This document shows positions 21,001-27,357 of a DNA stretch of 44,446 nucleotides, piece by piece (positions within the stretch are counted from its first letter, which is position 1; each line of letters opens with the position of its first letter). The notes beneath the pieces were generated by a model. That model was not told the DNA's origin, ran no database searches, and worked only from the letters and a program-made list of their open reading frames with translations. The translations under genes and the position numbers were made by a program. This DNA is from a virus, in the IMG/VR virus record IMGVR_UViG_3300033571_011084, positions 1-44,446 of that record. One strand, 5' to 3'.

Positions 21001-24000
21001 AGTTCTCATCCAATAGGAATAACACGGATATTTAGAAAAGATCCTAACGTAAATTCTTGGAATACATTAGCTCAGCAAACACAGAAAGTTGATATCGATC
21101 TTCTAACTTCAATAGAAGTCTATGACGAAGTTACAAATACTAAATTAGCAGATGTTGACATAATAGATCATGCAAAATTAAAAATTTTAGGAATAGCTGA
21201 ACAAGAATTAAGTTTTAAAACAGTTTACGACCCTGCGGTTTATACTAATGGAACCGATGAACAGGTAGTAGATGAAACTACAGCATGGTTTGAAAAAAAT
21301 GTAGGCAAGTTGTGGTGGGATTTATCTGCTGTAAAATGGATAGATTATGAACAAGGCGATGATGTTTTTAGATCAGGAAATTGGAATGCCTTGGCATATG
21401 GATCGTCGATCGACATATACGAATGGGTCGAATCTCCGATACTACCTTCCGATTGGAGTGTACTTGCCGATACGAACGAGGGATTAGCCGAAGGAATTTC
21501 GGGACAACCTTTACATAATGATAATACTGTTTATAGTGTTAAAGAAATTTATAACGTAAACACAGGACAGTTAACTGGAACTAGATATTATTTCTGGGTT
21601 AAAAATAAATCATTATTGCCGAGCGACGTAATAGGAAGAAGACTACCTTCATCGGATGTAGCATCTTTGATTATTAATCCGTCGTTATCGGGATTACCGA
21701 TTGTAGCATTAATGGATTCTGATAAATTTTTAGCTTACAATTTTAATTCTTTATTAAAGAATGATAGTGCGTATCTAAATATTCAATATAGAAAAACTAA
21801 AAAATCCAATAATCTAAGCCACTCGGAATATATGTTGTTATCGGAAAATTTAATAGGCAGTATTCCGAATCAAGATATCGAAGCAAAATGGATTGATAGT
21901 TTAGTTGGATTTGATCAGGCCGGAAATTCTGTTCCGGATCCTAAAATTCCTGCAAAGCAACGATATGGTCTGTCTTTTAGACCAAGGCAGGGAATGTTTA
22001 AGGATAATAATAAGATTTTATCTATAATAATTGATAGAATTAACGAACATCTATTACTTCGTCCTTTTGCAGATACATTAAATTATCGAAATCTAAATTT
22101 AGTAGATTTGAAACCTGAACAAAGCTCAAATGTATTTGACGAAGAAGTAGAAAACTTTATCGATTTACAAAATGTCAATACCGTTAGAATTAAACAAGCT
22201 ATCCTGAACGTGAATATAGTAGATTCGGAAGTTGATACGATTGATATCGCAGATCCCGGATTTGGCTATAAGGTAGTTCCGCCAATTGAAATAGAAGGCG
22301 ACGGATCCGGAGCTAAAGCAGTATTAACGATAGACAACCAAGGAAGAATAAATTCCGTTACAGTTCTTTCTAAAGGAAAAAAATATACTTCGGCGATAGC
22401 AAAAGTAAGAAGTTATGCAGTTTTAGTAAACAGTGATGAAACCGCTAATAATTTCTGGAGTGTATATTCTTATGATAACATAAGAAAAGATTTCTTTAGA
22501 AGTGAATCTCAAGGATACGACACTACCAAATATTGGTCAAAGATCGACTGGTATGAAAAAGGATATTCTAAAACTTCTAGAATCGGCAAAGAAATAACAG
22601 CTCTCTATGAAGAAAGTTCTTTATCTATACAAGAAGGCGACTTATTAAAAATTAAAGAATTTGGAACAGGCGGCTGGGCATTAATTGTTAAAGTTAAAGA
22701 AGGCGAGGGCGATATTCTAACCAATTACAAATTAGTCGGAAGGCAAAATGGAACTATTGAGTTATCTACAAAATTATATAGTAAAGAATCTCAAGTATTA
22801 GGATTTGATGCAACTAGTTCTTATGACACGAGTGAATATGATTTATTGCCATCTTTAGAATTGAGAAATATTTTAAATGCAGTTAAACAAGATATTTTTA
22901 TAGAAGATTTAAGAAACGAGTGGAATAATTTATTCTTTATTTCATTAAGATATGCTTTCTCAGAGCAAGAATATATTGACTGGGCATTTAAGACAAGTTT
23001 CTTGAATGCAACTCATAATGTTGGATCTTTAGAGCAGAAAGTTAATTATAAAAATGATAGCCTAGATAGTTTTAGAAATTATGTAGAAGAAGTTAAACCA
23101 TATCGTACAACAATTAGGCAATATACAAGTAGATATACTAACGTTGATATAGATAACTCAGTGTTAACTGATTTTGATTTACCTCCGTCGTATTCCACAG
23201 CGAGCGGAAAAATTTTACCAATTAACAGCTCTTATGATTTAACAGATCAATATCCTTGGAAACATTGGAAAGATAATTTAGGATTTGAAATTAAAGAAAT
23301 TGTTATTTCTTCTAAAGGAGAAGGTTATACTACCGTACCTAAAGTATTAATAGAAGGTGACGGAGAAGGCGCAGAAGCTATAGCATTTATATCGAACAAA
23401 CAAGTAAGATCTATTAAGTTGATATCGGGTGGAAAAGGTTACACCAAAGCTCCTACAATTTCTTTAGTAGGAGGCAACGGATTTAACAATAACATTGCTA
23501 AAGCGGTAGCGATTTTAGGTGAATCTCCGATAAGAACTTTTGATGTGAGATTAAAATTTGATAGAATAAGTAGAAACGGAGTTTTATCTGAATTTAATTT
23601 TTCACAGACATTTGTTGCTACAACATCTTCGTCTATATTTGATTTAAAATATGCCCCTAACAAAAATAAAAGTAAGATATCAATTACGAGAAATGGGCAG
23701 ATTGTTTTTAATAATGAGTATGAAATTGTTTATTATACTTCTACAACAGACACTTATTCGTTGACCAAGGCTAAAATTAAATTTTTAATTCAACTTGAGC
23801 AAGGTGATTTAATCGATGTTGTTTATGAAAAATCTAATGAAATCTACGATAGTGTTAATAGAATAAATGCTTATTATAATCCTGCAGAAGGAATGAAAGG
23901 TAAAGTTGTTAGTCAATTAATGACAGGAATAGATTATGGTGGCGTCCAAATTCAAGGAACGACATTTGATGTCAGCGGCGGTTGGGATGCTCTGCCATGG

Positions 24001-26676
24001 TTTACTGATGGGTGGGATAGTGTAGAATCTAACAATGATTATCATTTTATTGTTCCTAGCTCCAATGACGGTAGTACCATAACGGTTTTATTACCGACTG
24101 CTCCTGCTGAGGGTCAGCGTGTGTCAATATATCTAAAACGTGCCGGATCTAAAGAATTAAGATCTATCGAGACATTAGATATAAATGGAAATCCGGTAGT
24201 AGTTTATGATGAAGCAGTTGCTGAACCGACTCCTATCAGAATTGACGATCCTTATTATGGAATGTACGATGGTAGCACAGTGATGCCTAATGGTAGAACC
24301 ACTGCCCCAGAAAATGCACTAATGCCTACATTTATCGGCGATGGAGAAAACAGAACAGTAGTGTTTGATGAGTACGGAATACAGACTTTCTCTGGCGATA
24401 CTTTAATATTTAGAAATTTTGAAAGTGATGGTACAGTTTCGATTAAAGATCCTAATCTTCTAGATACAGAAATTAGCGGAGGATCTTTTGCAGGAACTTG
24501 GACCGATAACCTAACAGGTTCTAATGTTGTGGCTGGTTCCTATTCAACTGCTCAGGGCACATTAGCACAAGATATTTCAATTGATGGAGGAAAATTAATA
24601 GATCCTGATCAAGTACCTGCCCCAGAAGAAAATGTTCCTGGACAGGTATTAGAAAGTCTTAGTATTAAAGTTTTTAATTCAACCTTTACTGGGGCATCTC
24701 CTATTAATTTAAGATTATATTTTGCTGATGGTACACAGAAGAATTTTGATATAGGATTACATATATTAGAAGGTGAATCCCTTGCTGTTTACGTAGATAA
24801 AGTCAAACAAGATTTTATTGAAACAAGCAGCATAATCTATAATATAAATTATTCGACTAATCAAATAGAATTTAACGATGCTCCAGTCGCTGGCTCGTTA
24901 ATTGAAATTATTTCGATCGGTGTTGGCGGCGTATCGATTTTAGATTATACCGAATTTACAGCAGACGGTGAAACTTCTCATTTCCTTACCAAGGCTAATT
25001 ACTCCGATACCCAATCAGTACTAGTCACTGTAGATGGTATTGAAGTAGATATTGGATTTGTTGAAAGTTCGACAGTTACAGAAACTTCAGGAAAGACTTT
25101 AGTAGAATTTGGGTCACGTCCAGAATTAAGTCAAGTCGTTAAGATTGTGGTATTAGGATCTTCTTTAGATACTGATAGTACTCAGCAATCTGTGATTCGA
25201 TCTAATCAACAGACATTCACTTATGACGGAAGCATTCGTCGATTTGATCTTGATAAGTTTGTAAACTTAACAAGAAATAGTTCTAGATCTGCTATGTTAG
25301 TGGAGGTCAATTCTGTACTTTTACAAGGAGTTGATACAGTAGTTCAGGTATACAATGGCACAAACAACACACTGACAGTAGGGGTAGATCCTATCGAAAT
25401 TTCCGGAACCATCACTTCTAATAACATTAAAGTTTTTATTAATAATGTAGAACAATCATTTTTAGTTGCTTGGACTTATAATGGTACTACTAGTGTAGTT
25501 ACAGTTTCAACCTCTTATCTTCAAATAGGTGATATAATCAAAGTTGAAACTGATGTAAGGTGCGAGTATAGCATTGTTAATAATGATATTGTAATAAGTG
25601 ATTCTGTAAGTTTAAATTCTGGAGATTCTATTACAGTAACATGGTTCAGCGAATACCCAACATTTGATATTATCAGTGATGAATATACTGGAGGTAAATC
25701 GATCTATCGATTATCTGCTCCTCCTATTAATTCTAGTTATGTCTGGGTTTACAAGAACGGTGTAAGATTAACTGGAAATAAAGATTATTCGGTATCGTTA
25801 CCTAGAGCAGTTTTATATCTAAATGATGAAACTACCGTATCGGATAAAATTAAAATCTTCCAATTTGGTAATAGGATTTATAAAAAATCTTCAGCATATC
25901 AGATATTCAAAGATATGTTGAACGTCTATTATTATAAGCGTTATTCGATCGATCGAAATGTCAAATTAGCTCAAGACTTAAATTATTATGATCAATCTAT
26001 AAAAGTAACTGATGCATCTAATCTTTCAATTCCGATAGCTTCGAGGAACATTCCTGGAATTATCGAAATCAACGGAGAAAAGATTGAATACTTGTCATTG
26101 AGCGGAAATACTTTATCTCAACTTAGAAGGGGAAGTTTTGGCACAGCTATTGCTACAGTGCATGAACAGGGCAGTCATGTAATTAATTTAGGATCTTCTG
26201 AGAATATACCTTATGTTGAATCTCAAGATAAAGATAATTTTATCAGTGACGGTAGTACGTTGTTAATAGGACCGTTACCTTATGTTCCTAGTAAATCAAC
26301 TAGAAATTCTTGGTTTAGAGATACTGGAATATCAGGTATTCCTAAAGAATACGGTCCGTGTGATCAGGTAGAAGTATTTGTAGGCGGTACAAGATTAAGA
26401 AAAGATCCTATCACAATCTATAAAGAAGAGTTAGGACCGTCAAGCCCGTTAGCCGATGAAACTATACAGGCAGAATTTAGTGTTGACGGAGACTCAAATT
26501 ACGTGAGACTTTCGGAGCCAGTAAAAGTAGGAACTAGAATCACAATAATTCGTAGAACCGGAAAATCTTGGTACGATCGAGGACAAACAACAGCGACAAC
26601 TGGGCAGAGTTTGTTAGAAAATAACACCTCGATCGCGATATTCTTGTCGCAAAAGACTACGGAGTTGCCCGAATAA
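12058..26676 (+). CDS. 7: Giant mosaic baseplate wedge protein (gp7-like N-terminus, fibre-like C-terminus), 4872 residues
   Basis: A single uninterrupted frame of 14.6 kb. It occupies the gp7 position right after gp6 and begins like gp7-type wedge proteins of T4-like marine phages (LPTVFQTDSNAKFLGAVLDP, then GRRFGKTYTGKDVYL). A Trp-rich block with RPWEMLGFTEQPDWWESQYG lies near residues 1175-1195. Visible modules: carbohydrate-binding (CBM5/12)-like units near 224-262, 1731-1771, 2218-2278, 2582-2628 and 2696-2761; six FG-GAP-like blades starting near F2188, F2325, F2669, F2813, F2873 and F2952; GxGY/GDGxGA repeats near 2372, 3395-3452 and 3747-3821; and a C-terminal fibre-type end (GTRITIIRRTGKSWYDRGQ). 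T4 gp7 is 1032 residues, so this is nearly five times longer and may also take over parts of gp8 or gp10. The gp7 call rests mainly on gene order and N-terminal style. Confidence 0.72.
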   Translation: MSKNVFPDSQLPIRRSIDLLPTVFQTDSNAKFLGAVLDPLIQPGTLQKTVGYVGRRFGKTYTGKDVYLDNDQTLRSRYQLEPGVVVRKNSVIEKFYDYIDLKNQIKFFNNTVETDNLITESDHYSWNPPIDWDKFVNYREYYWVPSGPPSVKISGQSQNIISTYKVKQGLGENWIFTPDGLSNNPTITLYRGQTYNFSVSLPGEGFSIRTSYDTGSLIYNPILPYNANQLAVYDGKLWKAKTFISPADGSTITFESQDWEYIEDVSNQSVFDYNEGVTNNNIDIGTVTFEVPFNSPDVLFYQSTVHPNRFGRFIIADADTATKINVTKEILGKKTYKSSNGVEFSNGMTVEFIGQVFPEEYSKDIWLIEGVGSAITLTKFTDLIVPVLSNKVPEVLFDNAGFDTDPFDDASEYPGDKDYITINRASPDLNPWSRYNRWFHRSVLEYAHRVNGSDFDSVETLRAKRPIIEFNAGLQLFNHGKVAKQTVDYIDTFTDDIFSKIEGSKGYNIDGEDLFEGARILVVADKDSLANNKIYRAEFIQHPDTVTGQRRKQITLRETDDTISNVGESILISRGVENRGKMYYYDGTSWNACQDKISVQQAPLFDIFNENEESFSDQTAYETSSFTGSKILSYAEGNSPVDTELGFSISYLNINNVGDIEFNFNWDTENFSYYIQRERFIKNINTGFLRNNLTDTYHNCWIETDKEILQPIIDSKIIEESSNSVTFNTVQWNELDTENYKIIFYVNGKKVSSDKVDVLSGISNRGEFTFVDTLNQNDVVSLKLYSNIIPEEGYYEIPVGLEKNPLNQDLEKFTLGQAIDHLSTAIEIDDRIVGDYPGSSNLRDLNDYQNKTKRFIKHSGITPLAISLLCDKKLNLIKSIEYNEQSYSEFKNKFIELISDTIYNDDAAEFVDQIISEMGRTKTSASSFVDSDVIGSGAFTEIRYVVDDPGIKTYTLSTPFDLETASRKAVYIYINGQQKVVGKDYYFNKSFSFVTVNVDLQENDLIQIREYNSTSYNFVPPTPTSLGLYKKYLPRKFLDDTYVEPAYVIQGHDGSIVRAYNDYRDDVILEFELRIYNNIKVQYDSSLFDIDLTFSSYYGGGIFDKSQIDPLLTQDFLKWVSGTNIDYTNNNYFDSENSFTYTYSNMADKPGKVSLPGYWRGVYNWFYDSYRPHVRPWEMLGFTEQPDWWESQYGAAPYTNGNLLLWEDLENGVIRQGDRQGIYSRYKRPGLTKQIPVDNNGNLLSPLDSSLASNFALINNQGPFVLGDVGPVEYAWRTSSEFPFAVVKALCLLRPFEYINACLDFTRIKKNILDQYVHSNTDTFIKLEDIVVPKVGEDQTYGLISFLMDYARSLALTESSIQDMIDNIDVNLSTRLSGFVDKNQQKYLLDSKSPSSTSSSIFVPQENYEIIFNTSSPVFTLSYSGVLVEKSNRGWKINGYDNQFPYFNYYEAVNSNNDPLLSVGGVSEDVLRWEQEKFYGNGVCISYQNNFYRTIKSFRSGLNFSTENLKEIAGPSTVGSITAFYRRNFNRLRKKTLTYGTILPTIQAVVDFLFGYGEFLKANGFVFDAYDKENKVSQDWLTSAKEFMFWTKHNWEEGAILSLSPSAAKININIDLGVADNLFDSFYPYQILRADGKVLQPAFIDIKRDFQNIVISTNNTTDGIYFLKAYFVLKEHVSIFSDRTVFNDVIYDKPTGYRQERIKSRGFRTVDWDGDYTSPGFLFDNVSIESWQPFVDYRLGDIVAYKSFNWTSQFNQKGTQLFDESKWTKLDSTPQKQLVSNFDYRINLFEDYYNLDAEGLGTTQRELGRHSVGYQSRTYLQNIAEDEITQFQLYQGFIKEKGTSNAITKIFDKLSKTDDDSIVLNEEWAIRTGRFGGINELLETEIQINKINFEVNPQTILVVDEQLTDVKTDQKYRINSNNITKAAEGFFTTNINPTKYYEPSSRLSGYVRPDQVDFVVKNKNEILDLDINLVKENNYIWITYDDQSWNVLRFENQPLLIIESVVELLDLEVEIRFNRVHDIQENDIVGLRNIIDLEGFFFVKSKTARSIIVEKREDSDQPAIDDSAIQTINLLISSRINSYNTLDLSEVAALKKDTKLWIDNDQNDRWEVIQKQKSYSYKNLIEYGIQEPVGSGTAVLYINSLKQIISSMPATGYLYSYVETSRGLELYQIIPSPSEFRSQLSRVFGSAVAATPDGQFLIVGSPNASYIKSKFMGEFDPRQDYFASEIVIYNGKLWKAITDVPGNLSAPTLEQIRNGDVPVDSSYINIYSVDWEPVTIVEANSTGRLPGYNNQGMVTIYKFESNRWIEFISIVSPRPAADELFGNAISVGQSGDKYYLSISAPGSLESRGRVYLYVYDNETVQEVDSASVVTAGSGYSVYEIADVEIVEPGSNYNVDSSGVILSVSYLGQTATFSATVDTETLVPGDVDLLFPIKTVTPLDRGLWNILPDGPLIATADPTFSSDGSTLSSGCILRLTFREIDVGASVLTVNYEGQSATFAATISAGEVISVEPINRGKFTTIRTSPASTTVEPSYGTGATLSIVYRERVTKGWRHLEDINYRGVFNPNGGYNPYTGAFETASNVKFYPAGSIVWWDNKLWKALVDTDLSDDGSSLDLGLNDWIELDAISTQCSLPTNVALGDDGSTLAEGLLDKNQIAELIKAGDLFGSSLAMNKDGSILVVGSPNSDGQFFVNYRGVWSQFQEYTESDVVQYDGNYYRLMDTSEPGPVDSSIVSKGDVPVPGITESTLSNLTPWLHIENLSTVSSGKIHIYKRDQNEVYNLIQVITSENIENYNNTDSGLDIGIYSGDKFGFSLDLDESGSTLVVSSPDADSNLQNQGSVYVFSTTDLDSPIYNLDQKITSYESYNNEQFGFSVSVDYNAEKIVVGAKNAPYKIPVRFDISVGTTFDGNATSFSEPQGYTGQTYVFEKKSNIYLLAEKLEADLQNAESFGYSIDTFGSVIVVGSPNYRAPLETTGQILSSHPIGITRIFRKDPNVNSWNTLAQQTQKVDIDLLTSIEVYDEVTNTKLADVDIIDHAKLKILGIAEQELSFKTVYDPAVYTNGTDEQVVDETTAWFEKNVGKLWWDLSAVKWIDYEQGDDVFRSGNWNALAYGSSIDIYEWVESPILPSDWSVLADTNEGLAEGISGQPLHNDNTVYSVKEIYNVNTGQLTGTRYYFWVKNKSLLPSDVIGRRLPSSDVASLIINPSLSGLPIVALMDSDKFLAYNFNSLLKNDSAYLNIQYRKTKKSNNLSHSEYMLLSENLIGSIPNQDIEAKWIDSLVGFDQAGNSVPDPKIPAKQRYGLSFRPRQGMFKDNNKILSIIIDRINEHLLLRPFADTLNYRNLNLVDLKPEQSSNVFDEEVENFIDLQNVNTVRIKQAILNVNIVDSEVDTIDIADPGFGYKVVPPIEIEGDGSGAKAVLTIDNQGRINSVTVLSKGKKYTSAIAKVRSYAVLVNSDETANNFWSVYSYDNIRKDFFRSESQGYDTTKYWSKIDWYEKGYSKTSRIGKEITALYEESSLSIQEGDLLKIKEFGTGGWALIVKVKEGEGDILTNYKLVGRQNGTIELSTKLYSKESQVLGFDATSSYDTSEYDLLPSLELRNILNAVKQDIFIEDLRNEWNNLFFISLRYAFSEQEYIDWAFKTSFLNATHNVGSLEQKVNYKNDSLDSFRNYVEEVKPYRTTIRQYTSRYTNVDIDNSVLTDFDLPPSYSTASGKILPINSSYDLTDQYPWKHWKDNLGFEIKEIVISSKGEGYTTVPKVLIEGDGEGAEAIAFISNKQVRSIKLISGGKGYTKAPTISLVGGNGFNNNIAKAVAILGESPIRTFDVRLKFDRISRNGVLSEFNFSQTFVATTSSSIFDLKYAPNKNKSKISITRNGQIVFNNEYEIVYYTSTTDTYSLTKAKIKFLIQLEQGDLIDVVYEKSNEIYDSVNRINAYYNPAEGMKGKVVSQLMTGIDYGGVQIQGTTFDVSGGWDALPWFTDGWDSVESNNDYHFIVPSSNDGSTITVLLPTAPAEGQRVSIYLKRAGSKELRSIETLDINGNPVVVYDEAVAEPTPIRIDDPYYGMYDGSTVMPNGRTTAPENALMPTFIGDGENRTVVFDEYGIQTFSGDTLIFRNFESDGTVSIKDPNLLDTEISGGSFAGTWTDNLTGSNVVAGSYSTAQGTLAQDISIDGGKLIDPDQVPAPEENVPGQVLESLSIKVFNSTFTGASPINLRLYFADGTQKNFDIGLHILEGESLAVYVDKVKQDFIETSSIIYNINYSTNQIEFNDAPVAGSLIEIISIGVGGVSILDYTEFTADGETSHFLTKANYSDTQSVLVTVDGIEVDIGFVESSTVTETSGKTLVEFGSRPELSQVVKIVVLGSSLDTDSTQQSVIRSNQQTFTYDGSIRRFDLDKFVNLTRNSSRSAMLVEVNSVLLQGVDTVVQVYNGTNNTLTVGVDPIEISGTITSNNIKVFINNVEQSFLVAWTYNGTTSVVTVSTSYLQIGDIIKVETDVRCEYSIVNNDIVISDSVSLNSGDSITVTWFSEYPTFDIISDEYTGGKSIYRLSAPPINSSYVWVYKNGVRLTGNKDYSVSLPRAVLYLNDETTVSDKIKIFQFGNRIYKKSSAYQIFKDMLNVYYYKRYSIDRNVKLAQDLNYYDQSIKVTDASNLSIPIASRNIPGIIEINGEKIEYLSLSGNTLSQLRRGSFGTAIATVHEQGSHVINLGSSENIPYVESQDKDNFISDGSTLLIGPLPYVPSKSTRNSWFRDTGISGIPKEYGPCDQVEVFVGGTRLRKDPITIYKEELGPSSPLADETIQAEFSVDGDSNYVRLSEPVKVGTRITIIRRTGKSWYDRGQTTATTGQSLLENNTSIAIFLSQKTTELPE
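12727..12846 (+). other. CBM5/12-like module 1 inside the giant protein
   Basis: Residues 224-262 show the pattern PYNANQLAVYDGKLWKAKTF then a spacer and WEYIED. The Tyr-x-x-x-(x)-x-V-Y-x-Gly-x-x-(Trp/Tyr)-x-Ala plus a late Trp is the signature of small chitin-binding-type modules. Four similar units follow at 17248-17370, 18709-18891, 19801-19941 and 20143-20340, and a degenerate one near 16470-16600. Carbohydrate binding is inferred from the aromatic pattern only. Confidence 0.5.
18619..21000 (+). repeat. FG-GAP-like beta-propeller region with inserted modules (giant protein residues 2188-2981)
   Basis: Six units start with FG and continue to a VVGSPN-type strand: FGSAVAATPDGQFLIVGSPN (2188), FGNAISVGQSGDKYYLSISA (2325), FGSSLAMNKDGSILVVGSPN (2669), FGFSLDLDESGSTLVVSSPD (2813), FGFSVSVDYNAEKIVVGAKN (2873) and FGYSIDTFGSVIVVGSPN (2952). 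The pattern matches integrin-alpha FG-GAP blades. Three CBM5/12-like units and GxGY repeats are inserted between the first blades, which explains the uneven spacing. The propeller fold is inferred. Confidence 0.6.
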
Positions 26677-26679
26677 ATA
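26673..26679 (+). promoter_or_regulatory. T4-like late promoter (ATAAATA) overlapping the stop of the giant gene
   Basis: ATAAATA includes the TAA stop (26674-26676) of the giant gene. Late transcription from here would start near 26685, after the ATG at 26684, so it can only serve the in-frame ATG at 26705. That ATG has AGAAGAGA (26692-26699) before it. This decides the start codon of the next gene. Confidence 0.55.
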
Positions 26680-26704
26680 CACTATGGATTTAGAAGAGAA
26701 CAAT

Positions 26705-27355
26705 ATGGAACAGCAGCCAATGCCAAAAAACATTCAAATTCCAGAAAAAAAGCCTAATGAGATCGGAGGATTTCATTACGAAGGGCATATCAAAATCTGG
26801 GACCCGGATACAAAAGAAGTATTAATCGATAAAAGAAACGCGATTCATTATGAAAATATGAGTATTGCTATGGTTAACAGTATTAGTAACCAGGGCAAAG
26901 GCTGGATTTATGAAATGGTATTTGGGTCAGGGGGAACAACAGTAGATCCTACGGGATTAATTTCGTATCTAACTCCCAATACTATCGGTACTAATACAGG
27001 ATTATATAATCAAACTTATAATAAAATAGTGGATCAAAATGCTACTGCAAATACAGATCCTGTTAGAAACAAAATGGAAGTTAGACATATTAGCGGTGCA
27101 ACTTATTCGGACGTGATTATAACTTGTTTACTAGATTACGGCGAGCCTGATGGTCAAGAAGCTTTTGATAATAGTCAAACATTATCGGGAGATTTTGTAT
27201 TTGATGAATTAGGATTAAAATCTTATGATCCGTCGGGTTCGGGAAAATTGTTAACTCATGTTGTGTTCCATCCTGTACAGAAAAGTTTGAACAGATTATT
27301 GCAGATTGATTATACAATCAGGATACAAAGTCTAACCGGTTTTAATGAGGTATAA
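26705..27355 (+). CDS. Virion structural protein of marine T4-like phage type (gp8-position)
   Basis: A 216-residue protein from the chosen start; an ATG at 26684 would add seven residues but lies at or before the expected transcription start. After a short polar N-terminus it reads GGFHYEGHIKIWDPDTKEVL then DKRNAIHYENMS, and ends with a beta-rich domain (FDELGLKS ... LLTHVVFHPVQKSLNRLLQI). I recognise the style as a conserved virion protein found beside the wedge and fibre genes of marine T4-like phages but cannot assign a T4 number with certainty. In T4 the gene after gp7 is gp8 (334 residues); this protein is shorter. It is followed after two bases by the first fibre gene. Confidence 0.6.
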   Translation: MEQQPMPKNIQIPEKKPNEIGGFHYEGHIKIWDPDTKEVLIDKRNAIHYENMSIAMVNSISNQGKGWIYEMVFGSGGTTVDPTGLISYLTPNTIGTNTGLYNQTYNKIVDQNATANTDPVRNKMEVRHISGATYSDVIITCLLDYGEPDGQEAFDNSQTLSGDFVFDELGLKSYDPSGSGKLLTHVVFHPVQKSLNRLLQIDYTIRIQSLTGFNEV

Positions 27356-27357
27356 CA

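Noticed and set aside
26684-26686. First ATG as start of the small structural gene
   Set aside because: It lies at or before the predicted RNA start of the late promoter and has no ribosome binding site; the ATG at 26705 has AGAAGAGA before it.
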